DNA from: GCA-2401155 sp045047085
GTDB taxonomy: Bacteria > Pseudomonadota > Alphaproteobacteria > Rhizobiales > Rhizobiaceae
DNA length: 64,000 nt
Assembly: GCA_045047085.1 (NCBI GenBank)
Contig: JASFYT010000046.1
Span: 1 to 64,000 of the forward strand
Reading direction: 5' to 3'
Shown: in pieces, positions 9,328 through 17,982 of the stretch
Numbering within the stretch: the stretch's first letter is position 1
Layout of the letters: each line of letters opens with the position of its first letter
The notes under the pieces: model-generated
What the model was told of the DNA's origin: nothing
What the model saw: the letters and a program-made list of their open reading frames with translations, nothing else
Databases searched by the model: none
Translations under genes and position numbers: made by a program

Positions 9328-9355
9328 TTGACATTTTCGGCTCTATGGGTAATTT
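9328..9355 (+). promoter_or_regulatory. Candidate sigma-70-type promoter of rpmG
   Basis: TTGACA at 9328-9333 and TAATTT at 9350-9355 are separated by 16 bp. The predicted leader is about 90 nt. It would let rpmG be expressed independently of the topA-rnr run. Confidence 0.45.
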
Positions 9356-9454
9356 GGCGCAGAATTTAGAGGTCGCTGGTTTGCGGCCTTAATTTGTTGG
9401 AACAACCATCAAGCAGTTGCAGGCAAGCCTGTCTGCCTATCAGGAACGAGAATC

Positions 9455-9622
9455 ATGGCCAAAGCCACCACCATTAAGATCAGACTGGAAAGTACTGCTG
9501 ACACCGGTTTTTATTACGTGACCAAGAAAAACAGCCGTACGATGACGGAAAAAATGATCAAAAAGAAATATGATCCAGTTGCAAGAAAGCACGTGGATTT
9601 CAAGGAAGCAAAAATTAAGTAG
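9455..9622 (+). CDS. rpmG: 50S ribosomal protein L33
   Basis: A 55-aa L33 (MAKATTIKIRLEST start, VDFKEAKIK end), the usual length. It has no cysteines, so it is the zinc-independent (C-minus) form and does not depend on zinc supply. The ATG at 9455 has AGGA 10 nt upstream. A candidate promoter lies before it and a strong terminator directly after, so it can form a one-gene unit at the end of the topA block. Confidence 0.96.
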   Translation: MAKATTIKIRLESTADTGFYYVTKKNSRTMTEKMIKKKYDPVARKHVDFKEAKIK

Positions 9623-9642
9623 TGTTTCCAAGCTAATCAATA

Positions 9643-9675
9643 GCCGCTCATTCTTTAAGAATGGGCGGCTTTTTT
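9643..9675 (+). terminator. Rho-independent terminator of rpmG
   Basis: A 12-bp stem (GCCGCTCATTCT with AGAATGGGCGGC, one G-U pair) is followed by six Ts, 20 nt after the rpmG stop. Confidence 0.92.
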
Positions 9676-9705
9676 GTGCTCAAAGCACATCGACCGTGAA
9701 AAATT

Positions 9706-12700
9706 CTAGTTGAAAATACCTTTCAGCAAATCATTGATTGGCTTTTCCAGATCCAGACTGTCCACGTCGATTGCAGGGGCTGGTGATGTTGCAGGCTGTT
9801 GCGCCGCCTGAGCGGACAGAGGTCTCCCATTGGGGTTGGAGGCAGGAACAGCGATGGTTCCACTCTCAGGGATCAGACCCTCAAACACGTTTGAAGGCGC
9901 TTCCTGAACTGGGGCATCTACTCTCGGGGCATTTGGATTTGCCAATTTTCCCAATAAAGAACCGAGTACATCGTTTGTATTTGTATTGGCAGCATTGCCG
10001 GGTATTAGCTGCTCAATCACCTTGCCGATCTTTTTCGCGGCATCGGGGTCCTTTAGCTTATCGAGCGCCAATTGTTTGAGATCAACTTTGCCATCGGCAC
10101 CGCCCAGACCTTTGAGGTTCAACCCGAGTTTTGAAAGTGCGCCAAGTGCTGCCTGCGGGTTTCTGAGAACCGACGTTAAATCAGGATAGACCAGCGGCTC
10201 GCTCAACTTTCCTTTGATGACTACAGGGATTTTTACAGTGCTCAAATCGGACTGACTGGCCTGATCAAACCCAACAAGCTTCGGGTTCAGGACCATATCG
10301 ATTGTCTCTTCGCCCAAATCAACATTTCCTGCGCCGTCCATCTCTACGGCCGGGCCAATGAGTTTAATATCATTAGTGGTAGCGACACCGTTTTCGATTG
10401 CGAATGACAGACCGAGTTCCGAAAACTCCGTTTTATCGCCGGAACGTTCCTCAAATCCGGTAGCGAGGATTACGGCCAGATTATTATAGATTTTGGCAAT
10501 ATCAATGCCCCTGATCGCTCCATTGGTGAAATTGGCTCCGGCGCTGCCTTGCAGGGATTTTGCGAATGCTTTTGTGGTTTTCCCGGCACCATTGGTTTTG
10601 ATACTGGCATTGAGCCTGCCTTCAAGACGATCGAAGTCCGCAGCATCACGAAACAGAGACGAAGCGTCGACGCCCGCAAGTTTTGCGTTGATTGAGATCG
10701 CCGCCGTTTCGCCCTTACCATTGGCAGTAATTTCCGCAGCGACGTTGCCACCATAGAATGCTGTAGATGGCAGAGAGAGGCGTGCAACGCCGTCTTTAAC
10801 CGTCAGTGTCGTTTTAACCGGCCCGGCACTCACCTTGCCATAGCCAAGCTTATTGGCCTGCAATTGGATATCGGCATCGAATTGGCGTAAGGCCGATAGA
10901 TCGAGTGGGGAACTTTCTGATGCGGCAACACCTGTTGCCTCTGTTCCTTTGGTCCCCTTAGTGTCTTTGGATTGGCCATTGTTGCTGGCGTTACCGCCTG
11001 AACCGCCACCGGTCAGGGCGGAGATATCCAGCGAGCTGAAAGATAGATTGGTGGTGATGGATGGTTTTCCAACAAAACTCAGCAAACCAGACCCGGTCGC
11101 TCTATTGCCATTTAGGGTAATGCTCGACTTGCTGAATTTGAAATTATTCGGATCTATGCGGATGTCTCCGGAATAGGCGAAGTCCCTCAATGCCGAATTC
11201 TGTCCCTGTCCCAGCCATGCCATCACACCGCCAAGAGAGCTAGTTGAAACACTGGCCTTGCCATTGAGCGCGCCACTCAAATTCATATTGCCTGCAAATT
11301 TTGCTTTAAGCTTTGAAGAAGCAATTGCCAGCGTCATGGCACCGCTTCCATCTTGTATAAAACCGCGTGGGGAAACCTGCGTGGTGAAGCTGACCGCTTC
11401 GCCCTGCCAATTCAATTTCCCCTTCACGGTGACGGGCTTTTGGATGTGCTTGATGGTTGCCTGCACGTTTAATTCGGAAATTGTTCCGGCACCCTTGCCA
11501 AGGTCGGCACCTTCGAGGGCAGGAACCGACAAAGTTCCTTTTGAAATGCCTATTGTTCCGGCGAAATTGAAACTGTTCTTGATTGCGTCTTCATCCAACC
11601 CTCGAAACGCATAACCAATATTGAGCCCGAGATTTCCTTTCAGGGGAATATCCGCATTTGCCAGACGTGCAATGTCCGTCAGGTCCAGTGCAGAAGCTGT
11701 CATACTGCCCTGAAATGTCGGAGATTTAGAATTGAAGTCTGTATTTAAAGCTCCCGAGACCTTGCCATTGGCAATTGTAGCATTGCCTAACTTTGCTTTT
11801 AGCGCACCCTGTTTCAGTACAGCTTGAAGGTTGATATTGCGTATCTCAGCACCGTCCATGGAGAAGGACCCAATGGTCAGTTTAAGGTCTCCATCAAACC
11901 CTGCTAATGCGGACAAGCCCTTCGTTGAGCCAGCCGCTTTTGGTGCTGTTCCTGCTGGAGATGATGGATTTTCTGCAGAAGCATTGTTATCGGCGAAAGA
12001 TACCGCCTGTTTGATTGCTCCCAGTTCCACACTATCTGCATGCAGACTCAACGAGCCATAAGGGCGTATACCGGGGCGATAAAGCGCGTCGATACGAAGG
12101 GGATGTCCTAGGGTGGAAAACCTGCCATCGGAGATCTGATAGGAACCATCTTCATGCAATTGAATGATGCCTTTGAGGGTCAAATCAGACAAGGCTGGAT
12201 GGGGTGCCGGCTCCATTTTCAGCGCGATATTGATGCCGGAGGGCTGTCTCTGCAATATTGGCCGCAGAGCATCAATACTCGCGTCCAGTGACAAATGCTG
12301 ACCATCGCTATTGGCAGAAAAAGTCAGTTCAACCTGATCATCGAGACTGGGCGCGCGCAGTTCCATCTCTATATCTGTTACAACGCTCAAGGTGTCGTCG
12401 ATGGCTTTGCTGATGAATGTGCCATCGGAGATGGTCAACCGGTTGATCGCAAGCCGTTCAAGCGTGCTTACGGCAGAGGCAAATGGGTCTTTATTCTCGC
12501 TGTTTTCGCCGCTGGCACCGCTACTGGCTGCAGCTTTATTTTGCGATGGGCTGGGAGATATCGATTCGTCAATGAAAAACTCTGGCTGCCTTATGTCCAG
12601 TCCGGTAATTTCTATCTGACCTGAAAAGATCGAGGAAAAGCTTACACCGGCAACAATTTTTGCGGCGGAAACAGAAAAGCTTTGATCAGGTGCAGAAAGT

Positions 12701-12906
12701 TTCACCTGCTCTGCGACCACTCCAAAATCAGGAATAATTGAAAAATTGACAGGACCGTTCAGCTCGATATCCATACCGCTAATGCTGGAAACACGCGAAG
12801 AAAATTCCTGACGCATGGCGTCTGACGTCAGCAGTAAAGGCAGTATGAACAGCGCCCCCGCCAAGATTAGCGCGAGCACAAATAGAGACACAAATATTTT
12901 CTTCAA
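9706..12906 (-). CDS. AsmA family protein
   Basis: A large (1066 aa) protein of the AsmA/YhjG type, a group linked to outer-membrane biogenesis and lipid transport between the membranes. A single N-terminal membrane anchor (KKIFVSLFVLALILAGALF) is followed by a long beta-rich periplasmic body. A Gly/Asn/Ser/Thr-rich linker lies near residue 640. The conserved AsmA C-terminal region follows (SLQGSAGANFTNGAIRGIDI). A Pro/Ala-rich stretch precedes the last helix. I chose the TTG at 12906 because AGGGA lies 8 nt upstream and the anchor starts at once. The alternative start at 12948 is also a TTG and lacks a ribosome site. The gene stands alone. Confidence 0.88.
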   Translation of the reverse strand: MKKIFVSLFVLALILAGALFILPLLLTSDAMRQEFSSRVSSISGMDIELNGPVNFSIIPDFGVVAEQVKLSAPDQSFSVSAAKIVAGVSFSSIFSGQIEITGLDIRQPEFFIDESISPSPSQNKAAASSGASGENSENKDPFASAVSTLERLAINRLTISDGTFISKAIDDTLSVVTDIEMELRAPSLDDQVELTFSANSDGQHLSLDASIDALRPILQRQPSGINIALKMEPAPHPALSDLTLKGIIQLHEDGSYQISDGRFSTLGHPLRIDALYRPGIRPYGSLSLHADSVELGAIKQAVSFADNNASAENPSSPAGTAPKAAGSTKGLSALAGFDGDLKLTIGSFSMDGAEIRNINLQAVLKQGALKAKLGNATIANGKVSGALNTDFNSKSPTFQGSMTASALDLTDIARLANADIPLKGNLGLNIGYAFRGLDEDAIKNSFNFAGTIGISKGTLSVPALEGADLGKGAGTISELNVQATIKHIQKPVTVKGKLNWQGEAVSFTTQVSPRGFIQDGSGAMTLAIASSKLKAKFAGNMNLSGALNGKASVSTSSLGGVMAWLGQGQNSALRDFAYSGDIRIDPNNFKFSKSSITLNGNRATGSGLLSFVGKPSITTNLSFSSLDISALTGGGSGGNASNNGQSKDTKGTKGTEATGVAASESSPLDLSALRQFDADIQLQANKLGYGKVSAGPVKTTLTVKDGVARLSLPSTAFYGGNVAAEITANGKGETAAISINAKLAGVDASSLFRDAADFDRLEGRLNASIKTNGAGKTTKAFAKSLQGSAGANFTNGAIRGIDIAKIYNNLAVILATGFEERSGDKTEFSELGLSFAIENGVATTNDIKLIGPAVEMDGAGNVDLGEETIDMVLNPKLVGFDQASQSDLSTVKIPVVIKGKLSEPLVYPDLTSVLRNPQAALGALSKLGLNLKGLGGADGKVDLKQLALDKLKDPDAAKKIGKVIEQLIPGNAANTNTNDVLGSLLGKLANPNAPRVDAPVQEAPSNVFEGLIPESGTIAVPASNPNGRPLSAQAAQQPATSPAPAIDVDSLDLEKPINDLLKGIFN

Positions 12907-13001
12907 GCTTGCAGTCCCTTTCCCAATTAAGCAATATTTATCACTCAAACTATCAAATTACCAGCTGATAAGCACTTACATTCAGGGGCTTACAAGTTCT
13001 T

Positions 13002-13202
13002 CTATTGCTCATCAGTTACGCGATTGGGATTTAGATTACGAGTCAAAAGAGCCAATTGTGCGGCCTCATTCAATTCGTCGACGGCATAAACTGTGGATTT
13101 GAGCGATGCGGCGCTGACTATAGGGCGAAATATGGCAGCAATTTTATCGGGCCGCATTGCATTACGAACTCCATTGGTATCAATCACACCCGCTCCTGCC
13201 AA
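13002..13202 (-). CDS. Hypothetical protein (66 aa), possibly a remnant
   Basis: I do not recognise this short frame. It encodes 66 residues with a helical C-terminal half (AVDELNEAAQLALLTRN) and no signal or membrane segment. Its only start is a TTG 10 nt after the stop of the solute-binding-like gene, with no clear ribosome site. It may be a coupled small gene or the tail of a decayed larger gene. Confidence 0.3.
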   Translation of the reverse strand: MAGAGVIDTNGVRNAMRPDKIAAIFRPIVSAASLKSTVYAVDELNEAAQLALLTRNLNPNRVTDEQ

Positions 13203-13212
13203 AGCATATTAG

Positions 13213-13941
13213 TTAGTTGCTGGATGCTACCTGCAAACGACCCGTTACGCCGTGACGGTCGATGAATCTTTCGACTAGGCCAGATTTTGTGGCTCCTACT
13301 ACAAAATCCTGAAGGAACGCTGCGCCGGCTTTATTTTTACGGAGTGTTCCAATTGCCTGTTGAACCGTAGAAAACTGCCCTTCGAGAATACGCATATTTC
13401 CCAATTCGCTGGCATTATCTATCAAAGCTGGTCGCAGACCCGCAAGCACGTCCAATCTTTCACGGACAAATAGTTCAACTGTTCCGGGCAACCCCTCGCC
13501 CCGTACCAATGCCGCATACTTCAAATGGCGGGTGAGGTATAAATCATAGGCAGCCCTGCCTGAGACAGCTATCTGTATGCCGGGTTGATCCACATCTTCT
13601 AATTTCTGAATTGGTGAATTTTCTCGAACCATATAGGTGGCTTCGATTTCCACATAGGGGCTGGTGAACACGATTTGCTCGGCGCGGCTGGGTTCATCCG
13701 CAATGAGAGCTATATCCCAGACGTCTCTGGTAGCCGCATCGGCTAATTCTCCGGGTGAATCGAAGGTGACGTATGTGACAGCCACTCCGAGCCGCTGGGC
13801 AATGTTGCGGCCCATATCCGGAGAAACTCCCACTGGTTCTCCAGATGGCCTTTTTCCACTTACCAATAAAAAATTACCGAGATTAACCCCTACCCTCAAT
13901 ATACCATTGGGAGCTAATTCGGAGATGGCGTCACTTTGCAT
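13213..13941 (-). CDS. Transporter substrate-binding-like protein without signal peptide
   Basis: A 242-aa protein with the fold of family-3 (amino-acid type) solute-binding proteins. It opens with GILRVGVNLGNFLLV, then GVSPDMGRNIAQRLGV, YVTFDSPGELADAA, DIALIADEPSRAEQIVFTSPY and a second-lobe VRERLDVLAG. These match the domain in order, but it starts about ten residues before the first strand and has no secretion signal. The ATG at 13941 has AGGA 7 nt upstream, so a missing exported N-terminus is unlikely. No permease or ATPase gene is adjacent. It may act as a cytoplasmic ligand sensor or an enzyme of the same fold (cyclohexadienyl dehydratase-like). Ligand unknown. Confidence 0.75.
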   Translation of the reverse strand: MQSDAISELAPNGILRVGVNLGNFLLVSGKRPSGEPVGVSPDMGRNIAQRLGVAVTYVTFDSPGELADAATRDVWDIALIADEPSRAEQIVFTSPYVEIEATYMVRENSPIQKLEDVDQPGIQIAVSGRAAYDLYLTRHLKYAALVRGEGLPGTVELFVRERLDVLAGLRPALIDNASELGNMRILEGQFSTVQQAIGTLRKNKAGAAFLQDFVVGATKSGLVERFIDRHGVTGRLQVASSN

Positions 13942-14131
13942 ATGATTTTCCTAAATATCAAAACAGTGCGCCCCCCGCCCGTTATTTGAAGTATCTACTC
14001 GATCAACAAGCTATACGACTCAATTGCACTTTCCCAACTTTGAATACAAAATGCAATCTATGTTCCTTGCCGTTCCTCCATTCCTGCCCAATAATGAGGT
14101 ATTATATCGAGATCAGCCCGGAGGATTATTT

Positions 14132-14620
14132 ATGCTGCTTCATGGTTCCTGTCATTGTGGTGCTGTTTCATTCAATCTGGAATCGCCCCACCCCTACCCT
14201 TTCAATCTGTGCTATTGTGAAATTTGCCGGAAAACAGCTGGAGGTGGTGGCTATGCCATCAATCTCGGTGGGAATTCCAACACCTTGGAAATCAAGGGCG
14301 AAGAGCACATCAAGACCTATCGTGCCCGCTTCAAGACAATTGGCTCCGAAAAGGTTAGCGAAAGTCCAGCCGAACGGAAATTCTGCAGTGAATGCGGTAG
14401 TGCCCTTTGGGTTTGGGACCCGAGATGGCCCGAGCTGGTTCATCCTCACGCGTCGGCAATTGATACGGACCTTCCAACTGTGCCGGAAAAGACCCATTTA
14501 ATGCTCGCAAGCAAGGCATCGTGGGTAGAACCCTGCCTAGGCAAAACTGATAAAAGTTTTGACGAATATCCAGAAGAGAGCATTGCCGATTGGCATGAGC
14601 GAAACGGGGTCACCAAATAG
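14132..14620 (+). CDS. GFA (CENP-V) family zinc protein
   Basis: A 162-aa member of the GFA family, named after a proposed glutathione-dependent formaldehyde-activating enzyme. Most members have no proven reaction. The zinc ligands are visible: CHCG near the start, CYCEICRK about 30 residues on, and FCSECGS in the centre. The ATG at 14132 was chosen because GGAGG lies 7 nt upstream and MLLHGSCHCG is the normal family start. Upstream in-frame codons look non-coding. It is a single gene, convergent with the CoA-transferase gene. A second family member lies at 60148. Confidence 0.88.
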   Translation: MLLHGSCHCGAVSFNLESPHPYPFNLCYCEICRKTAGGGGYAINLGGNSNTLEIKGEEHIKTYRARFKTIGSEKVSESPAERKFCSECGSALWVWDPRWPELVHPHASAIDTDLPTVPEKTHLMLASKASWVEPCLGKTDKSFDEYPEESIADWHERNGVTK

Positions 14621-14637
14621 GCGTTTTACTTGGCTGA

Positions 14638-15780
14638 CTAAATTGCCTCGGTGGCCCGCAGACGCTCGACGTCTTCCTCCGATATACCCCAATCCGCTAA
14701 AATTTCGCCCGTATGGGCATCCTTTGCTGCAGGCATGGTTGGATCATTTGGGTTACTTCGGCTGAACTTGGGTGTGGGCGATGGCTGGGTAACCCCCGCG
14801 ATTTCGGTAAACGTTCCTCGCGCCTTGTTGTGGGGATGGGTAATCGCCTCATCCCAGTCAAGCACTGGTGATACACAAGCATCCAATCCTTCGAACAGAG
14901 CACCCCATTCATCGCGGTTCTTCGTAAGAAAAATCTCCGTCATACGTGCTTTCAAATTCGCCCAAATGGACGGATCGTTTTGCTTTTGGAAATCTTCTTC
15001 ATCTGCTAATCCAAGTACCTCCAGCATGAGGCTATAGAATTGCGGTTCAATCGCGCCGACGGCCATGAATTTTCCATCTGAACATTCATAGGTGTCGTAA
15101 AAATGTGCAGCCCCATCAAGAAAATTGTTATGGCGTTCATTGCTCCACATGCCACTGGCCTTGAAACCAAAAAGCATCGAGGCCATTAGTGCTGTACTAT
15201 CGGTCATGGCCACATCGACCACCTGCCCCTTGCCCGATTTTTGCGCCTCCAAAATGGCGCAAACAATGCCGAATGCCATCATTTGCCCACCGCCAAAATC
15301 ACCAATCAAATTGAGTGGTACGGGTGGCGGTGTATCCTTGGGTCCGATTGCGTTGAGCACGCCGCTGAGTGCGATGTAGTTGATATCGTGACCCGCGCGC
15401 GCTGCCATGGGGCCGGTTTGCCCCCAACCTGTCATGCGGCCAAAAACCAGCTTGGGATTACGTTCCAGGCAGATATCCGGGCCCAGCCCCAATCGTTCCA
15501 TCACGCCGGGGCGAAATCCTTCCAGCACGGCATCAGCGCTTTCAATCATCTGCAAAACGATATCAACCGCCCCGTCTTTTTTTAGATCAATTGCCATGGA
15601 GCGTCGGCCACGAGCGAGAACATCAAATTTGGTATTGAGAAATGGTACGGCCTGCTTGCCGTTTTTGGCTTGCACCCGGATGATTTCGGCTCCCATATCT
15701 GAGAGTAACATGGCGGTGAACGGAGCAGGCCCAATTCCGGCCATCTCAATAATTTTTATTCCAGCAAGTGGCCCCGCCAT
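14638..15780 (-). CDS. Family III CoA transferase, alpha-methylacyl-CoA racemase-like
   Basis: A 380-aa CaiB/BaiF (class III) protein. The start LAGIKIIEMAGIGPAPF and the catalytic stretch GHDINYIALSGVLNAIG are those of alpha-methylacyl-CoA racemase (AMACR/MCR), which epimerises 2-methyl branched acyl-CoAs. NLIGDFGGGQMMAFG carries the second catalytic Asp. The length equals that of bacterial MCR. The ATG at 15780 has GAGGAG 8 nt upstream. An in-frame TTG five codons earlier overlaps that site and is less likely. No fatty-acid oxidation gene is adjacent, so racemase versus CoA transferase cannot be settled, but the motif favours racemase. Confidence 0.88.
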   Translation of the reverse strand: MAGPLAGIKIIEMAGIGPAPFTAMLLSDMGAEIIRVQAKNGKQAVPFLNTKFDVLARGRRSMAIDLKKDGAVDIVLQMIESADAVLEGFRPGVMERLGLGPDICLERNPKLVFGRMTGWGQTGPMAARAGHDINYIALSGVLNAIGPKDTPPPVPLNLIGDFGGGQMMAFGIVCAILEAQKSGKGQVVDVAMTDSTALMASMLFGFKASGMWSNERHNNFLDGAAHFYDTYECSDGKFMAVGAIEPQFYSLMLEVLGLADEEDFQKQNDPSIWANLKARMTEIFLTKNRDEWGALFEGLDACVSPVLDWDEAITHPHNKARGTFTEIAGVTQPSPTPKFSRSNPNDPTMPAAKDAHTGEILADWGISEEDVERLRATEAI

Positions 15781-15941
15781 TGTATTTCTCCTCAAATTAC
15801 CGCGTGTTCCGGTATCATTTCGCCATCACCATCAATATCAGATACTGGCTTTGGCAGACTATGCAGTAATTGGCTGGCTATTGGAATCGCATTCAATTTC
15901 TGACACAGTTGATTTCAGTATTTCTGATTGAAAGTGATTGT

Positions 15942-17264
15942 ATGCGCACAGAATTTCGAAATTTCATTTCTATTTTTATCGCAGTATTGGCCACACTGTT
16001 TTGTCTGAATATGGCACATGCTGGCAAACGCATTGCTTTGGTTATTGGCAATTCGAACTATCAGCACATATCGCCACTTGCCAATCCTCAAAATGATGCA
16101 AAATCCATGGCGACCACTTTGAGCGAAGCCGGGTTTTTAGTCACTAGCCTCATCAATGGTGAGCAAAACCAGATGAAACGGGCTTTACTCGATTTTGGCC
16201 GAAGCCTACGCGAAGAAGGCGTGGAAGCCGGTCTGTTCTACTACGCCGGGCACGGGGTTCAGGTGCATGGAGAGAATTATCTGGTTCCGGTCAATGCGCA
16301 AATTGCCAGCGAGGACGAGATTGATCTTGAGGCAATCAACGTCAATGATTTCCTCCAAGTGATGAATTCTTCCAATGCCAGTATCAATATTGTGGTGCTG
16401 GACGCCTGTCGCAACAATCCGTTTGCCGGTTCCTCGCGCTCCGGGGTGCGTGGGTTGGCCTCAGTTGACGCGCCGAAAGGGACTTTGATTGCCTATGCCA
16501 CGGCACCGGGTGATGTGGCACTGGATGGTGATACAAATAATTCTCCCTACACGGCAGCGCTAACAAAGGCGATTTCCAACGGGTCTGGAAAAACCATTGA
16601 ATCGGTATTCAAAACGGCAAGGCGGGAGGTTTTGTCGGCGACCAATGACAAGCAAGTGCCTTGGGAAACCAGTTCGATTACCGGTGATTTTTACTTCCAT
16701 CCTTCCTCCAATGCAGGGTCAGATACGAAGGTTGCGCCTCCGCAGGTTCAGGCCAGCATCGAAGTGCCGGCTGATCCCGTAATACGCCACCTTCCATGGC
16801 CAGGGGAAAACATGAAGGTCTGCCATGAACCCAATCTTGGCGGACAAATGGGACGGCTCTGCGCTTCCTCCATCCTCTCTCCCCAATCAGGTAATCGCTA
16901 CGGCAGTAGCAATTTATCGGATAATCGGATGAACACTGCTTGGGTGGAGGGCGTCAAAGGGGATGGTATTGGGGAGACATTATTATTGTCGTTTTTCTCT
17001 CCCACGGATGTGAATGAAATTTTGCTGGCAAATGGCTATAATAAAACCCGCGATATATATCGCAAAAATGGCCGTGTTCGTGAATTTACGGTTCGCAGTT
17101 CCGTTGGCTTTGAACAAACTGTGAAACTTCAAGATACTGGCGAATGGCAGGTTCTCAACCTGCCCCCTCTTGGCAAGGTGACATGGGTTTCGCTCAGCAT
17201 TTCGAAAGTCTATCGGGGAAGCAAATATCGCGACACGGCGGTGAGTGAATTGCGCATCAAATGA
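15942..17264 (+). CDS. Secreted caspase-family (C14) peptidase with C-terminal NADase-type glycan-binding-like domain
   Basis: A 440-aa protein. Residues 1-27 form a signal peptide ending in MAHA. The caspase p20-like domain follows (RIALVIGNSNYQ). The catalytic dyad is intact: His104 in YYAGHGVQ and Cys156 in VVLDACRNNPF. After a linker near residue 270, the last 150 residues (NRYGSSNLSDNRMNTAWVEG; SVGFEQTVKL) resemble the discoidin-like domain annotated as NADase-type glycan-binding. It would be a periplasmic or secreted orthocaspase cutting after basic residues, tethered to a glycan or the wall. The 440-aa reading starts right at the signal peptide. The stop overlaps the dipeptidase start by 4 nt. 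Substrate is unknown. Confidence 0.87.
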   Translation: MRTEFRNFISIFIAVLATLFCLNMAHAGKRIALVIGNSNYQHISPLANPQNDAKSMATTLSEAGFLVTSLINGEQNQMKRALLDFGRSLREEGVEAGLFYYAGHGVQVHGENYLVPVNAQIASEDEIDLEAINVNDFLQVMNSSNASINIVVLDACRNNPFAGSSRSGVRGLASVDAPKGTLIAYATAPGDVALDGDTNNSPYTAALTKAISNGSGKTIESVFKTARREVLSATNDKQVPWETSSITGDFYFHPSSNAGSDTKVAPPQVQASIEVPADPVIRHLPWPGENMKVCHEPNLGGQMGRLCASSILSPQSGNRYGSSNLSDNRMNTAWVEGVKGDGIGETLLLSFFSPTDVNEILLANGYNKTRDIYRKNGRVREFTVRSSVGFEQTVKLQDTGEWQVLNLPPLGKVTWVSLSISKVYRGSKYRDTAVSELRIK

Positions 17265-17932
17265 GATTGCGATTGGCCTCATTGGCAGCGCTGACCTGCT
17301 GGGGCATAACTCCAGCCATCGGGGCGCCTGATGGTTTCATCCATTTACGAATGGTTGATAAGACCATCGTACAGGACATTCGATATGCTACCCGCAATAA
17401 TTTTATCGGCAAGCGCCTTAGCGGATATCAAGCTGGCGAATGTATACTTGCCCGTCCGGTTGCTAATGGACTACGGGACGCGCAAAAAATGCTAAAGCCT
17501 CTCGACCTCGGATTGCTCGTTTATGATTGCTACCGACCCGCGCCTGCGGTTCGCGCCATGGTGCGCGCTATTAGGGCCAATAGAAGGCCGAATGCGTTAT
17601 ATCATCCCAATATCCCGGCAAACCAACTCATGAAAAAGGGATATGTGGCCTCGCGCTCCGGGCATTCAAGCGGTGGTTCGGTTGATTTGACACTCATACA
17701 CCTTGGGGATGGCAAGGCACTGGATATGGGGACGAGGTTTGATTTTTTTGACCCGGCCAGCCACACTAGGTCCAGTCTCATCAGCAAAAAGTCTGCAACA
17801 AACCGCAAATTACTGGTGAAAACCATGGCACGTGCTGGTTTCACTAATTACCGGCGGGAATGGTGGCACTTTCGATTTGCCAAGGAACCATATCGGGGCA
17901 GGCATTTCGATTTTCCGATTACCAACCCCTAA
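17261..17932 (+). CDS. ddpX: D-alanyl-D-alanine dipeptidase, VanX type (M15D)
   Basis: A 223-aa zinc peptidase of family M15D that splits D-Ala-D-Ala. In non-resistant bacteria it is thought to recycle wall D-Ala. The first 22 residues form a signal peptide (ending AIGA). VYDCYRPAPAV carries the conserved Arg92. SGHSSGGSVD carries the zinc ligands His135 and Asp142. EWWH carries catalytic Glu200 and zinc ligand His203. All key residues are present. The ATG overlaps the caspase stop (ATGA), so translation is coupled. There are no vanH/vanA genes, so this is not a glycopeptide-resistance cluster. Confidence 0.93.
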   Translation: MRLRLASLAALTCWGITPAIGAPDGFIHLRMVDKTIVQDIRYATRNNFIGKRLSGYQAGECILARPVANGLRDAQKMLKPLDLGLLVYDCYRPAPAVRAMVRAIRANRRPNALYHPNIPANQLMKKGYVASRSGHSSGGSVDLTLIHLGDGKALDMGTRFDFFDPASHTRSSLISKKSATNRKLLVKTMARAGFTNYRREWWHFRFAKEPYRGRHFDFPITNP

Positions 17933-17940
17933 GATCACTG

Positions 17941-17971
17941 GCAGCACCATGACTGAAATCCATGATGCTGC
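17941..17971. terminator. Hairpin between convergent genes, possible terminator
   Basis: An 11-bp stem (GCAGCACCATG and CATGATGCTGC, one mismatch on this strand that pairs as wobble in the other transcript) sits 9 bp after the dipeptidase stop and 12 bp before the end of the MBL gene. No clear T-run follows on either strand. Confidence 0.4.
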
Positions 17972-17982
17972 AGGATTGTAAG

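Noticed and set aside
15942..17264. Caspase gene as part of an anti-phage (gasdermin or CBASS-like) defence system
   Set aside because: The protein has a signal peptide and there is no gasdermin, cyclase or membrane-effector gene beside it.
17261..17932. VanX-type gene as part of a vancomycin-resistance cluster
   Set aside because: No vanH, vanA-type ligase or vanRS genes are near, and the neighbour is a caspase. A recycling or wall role fits better.
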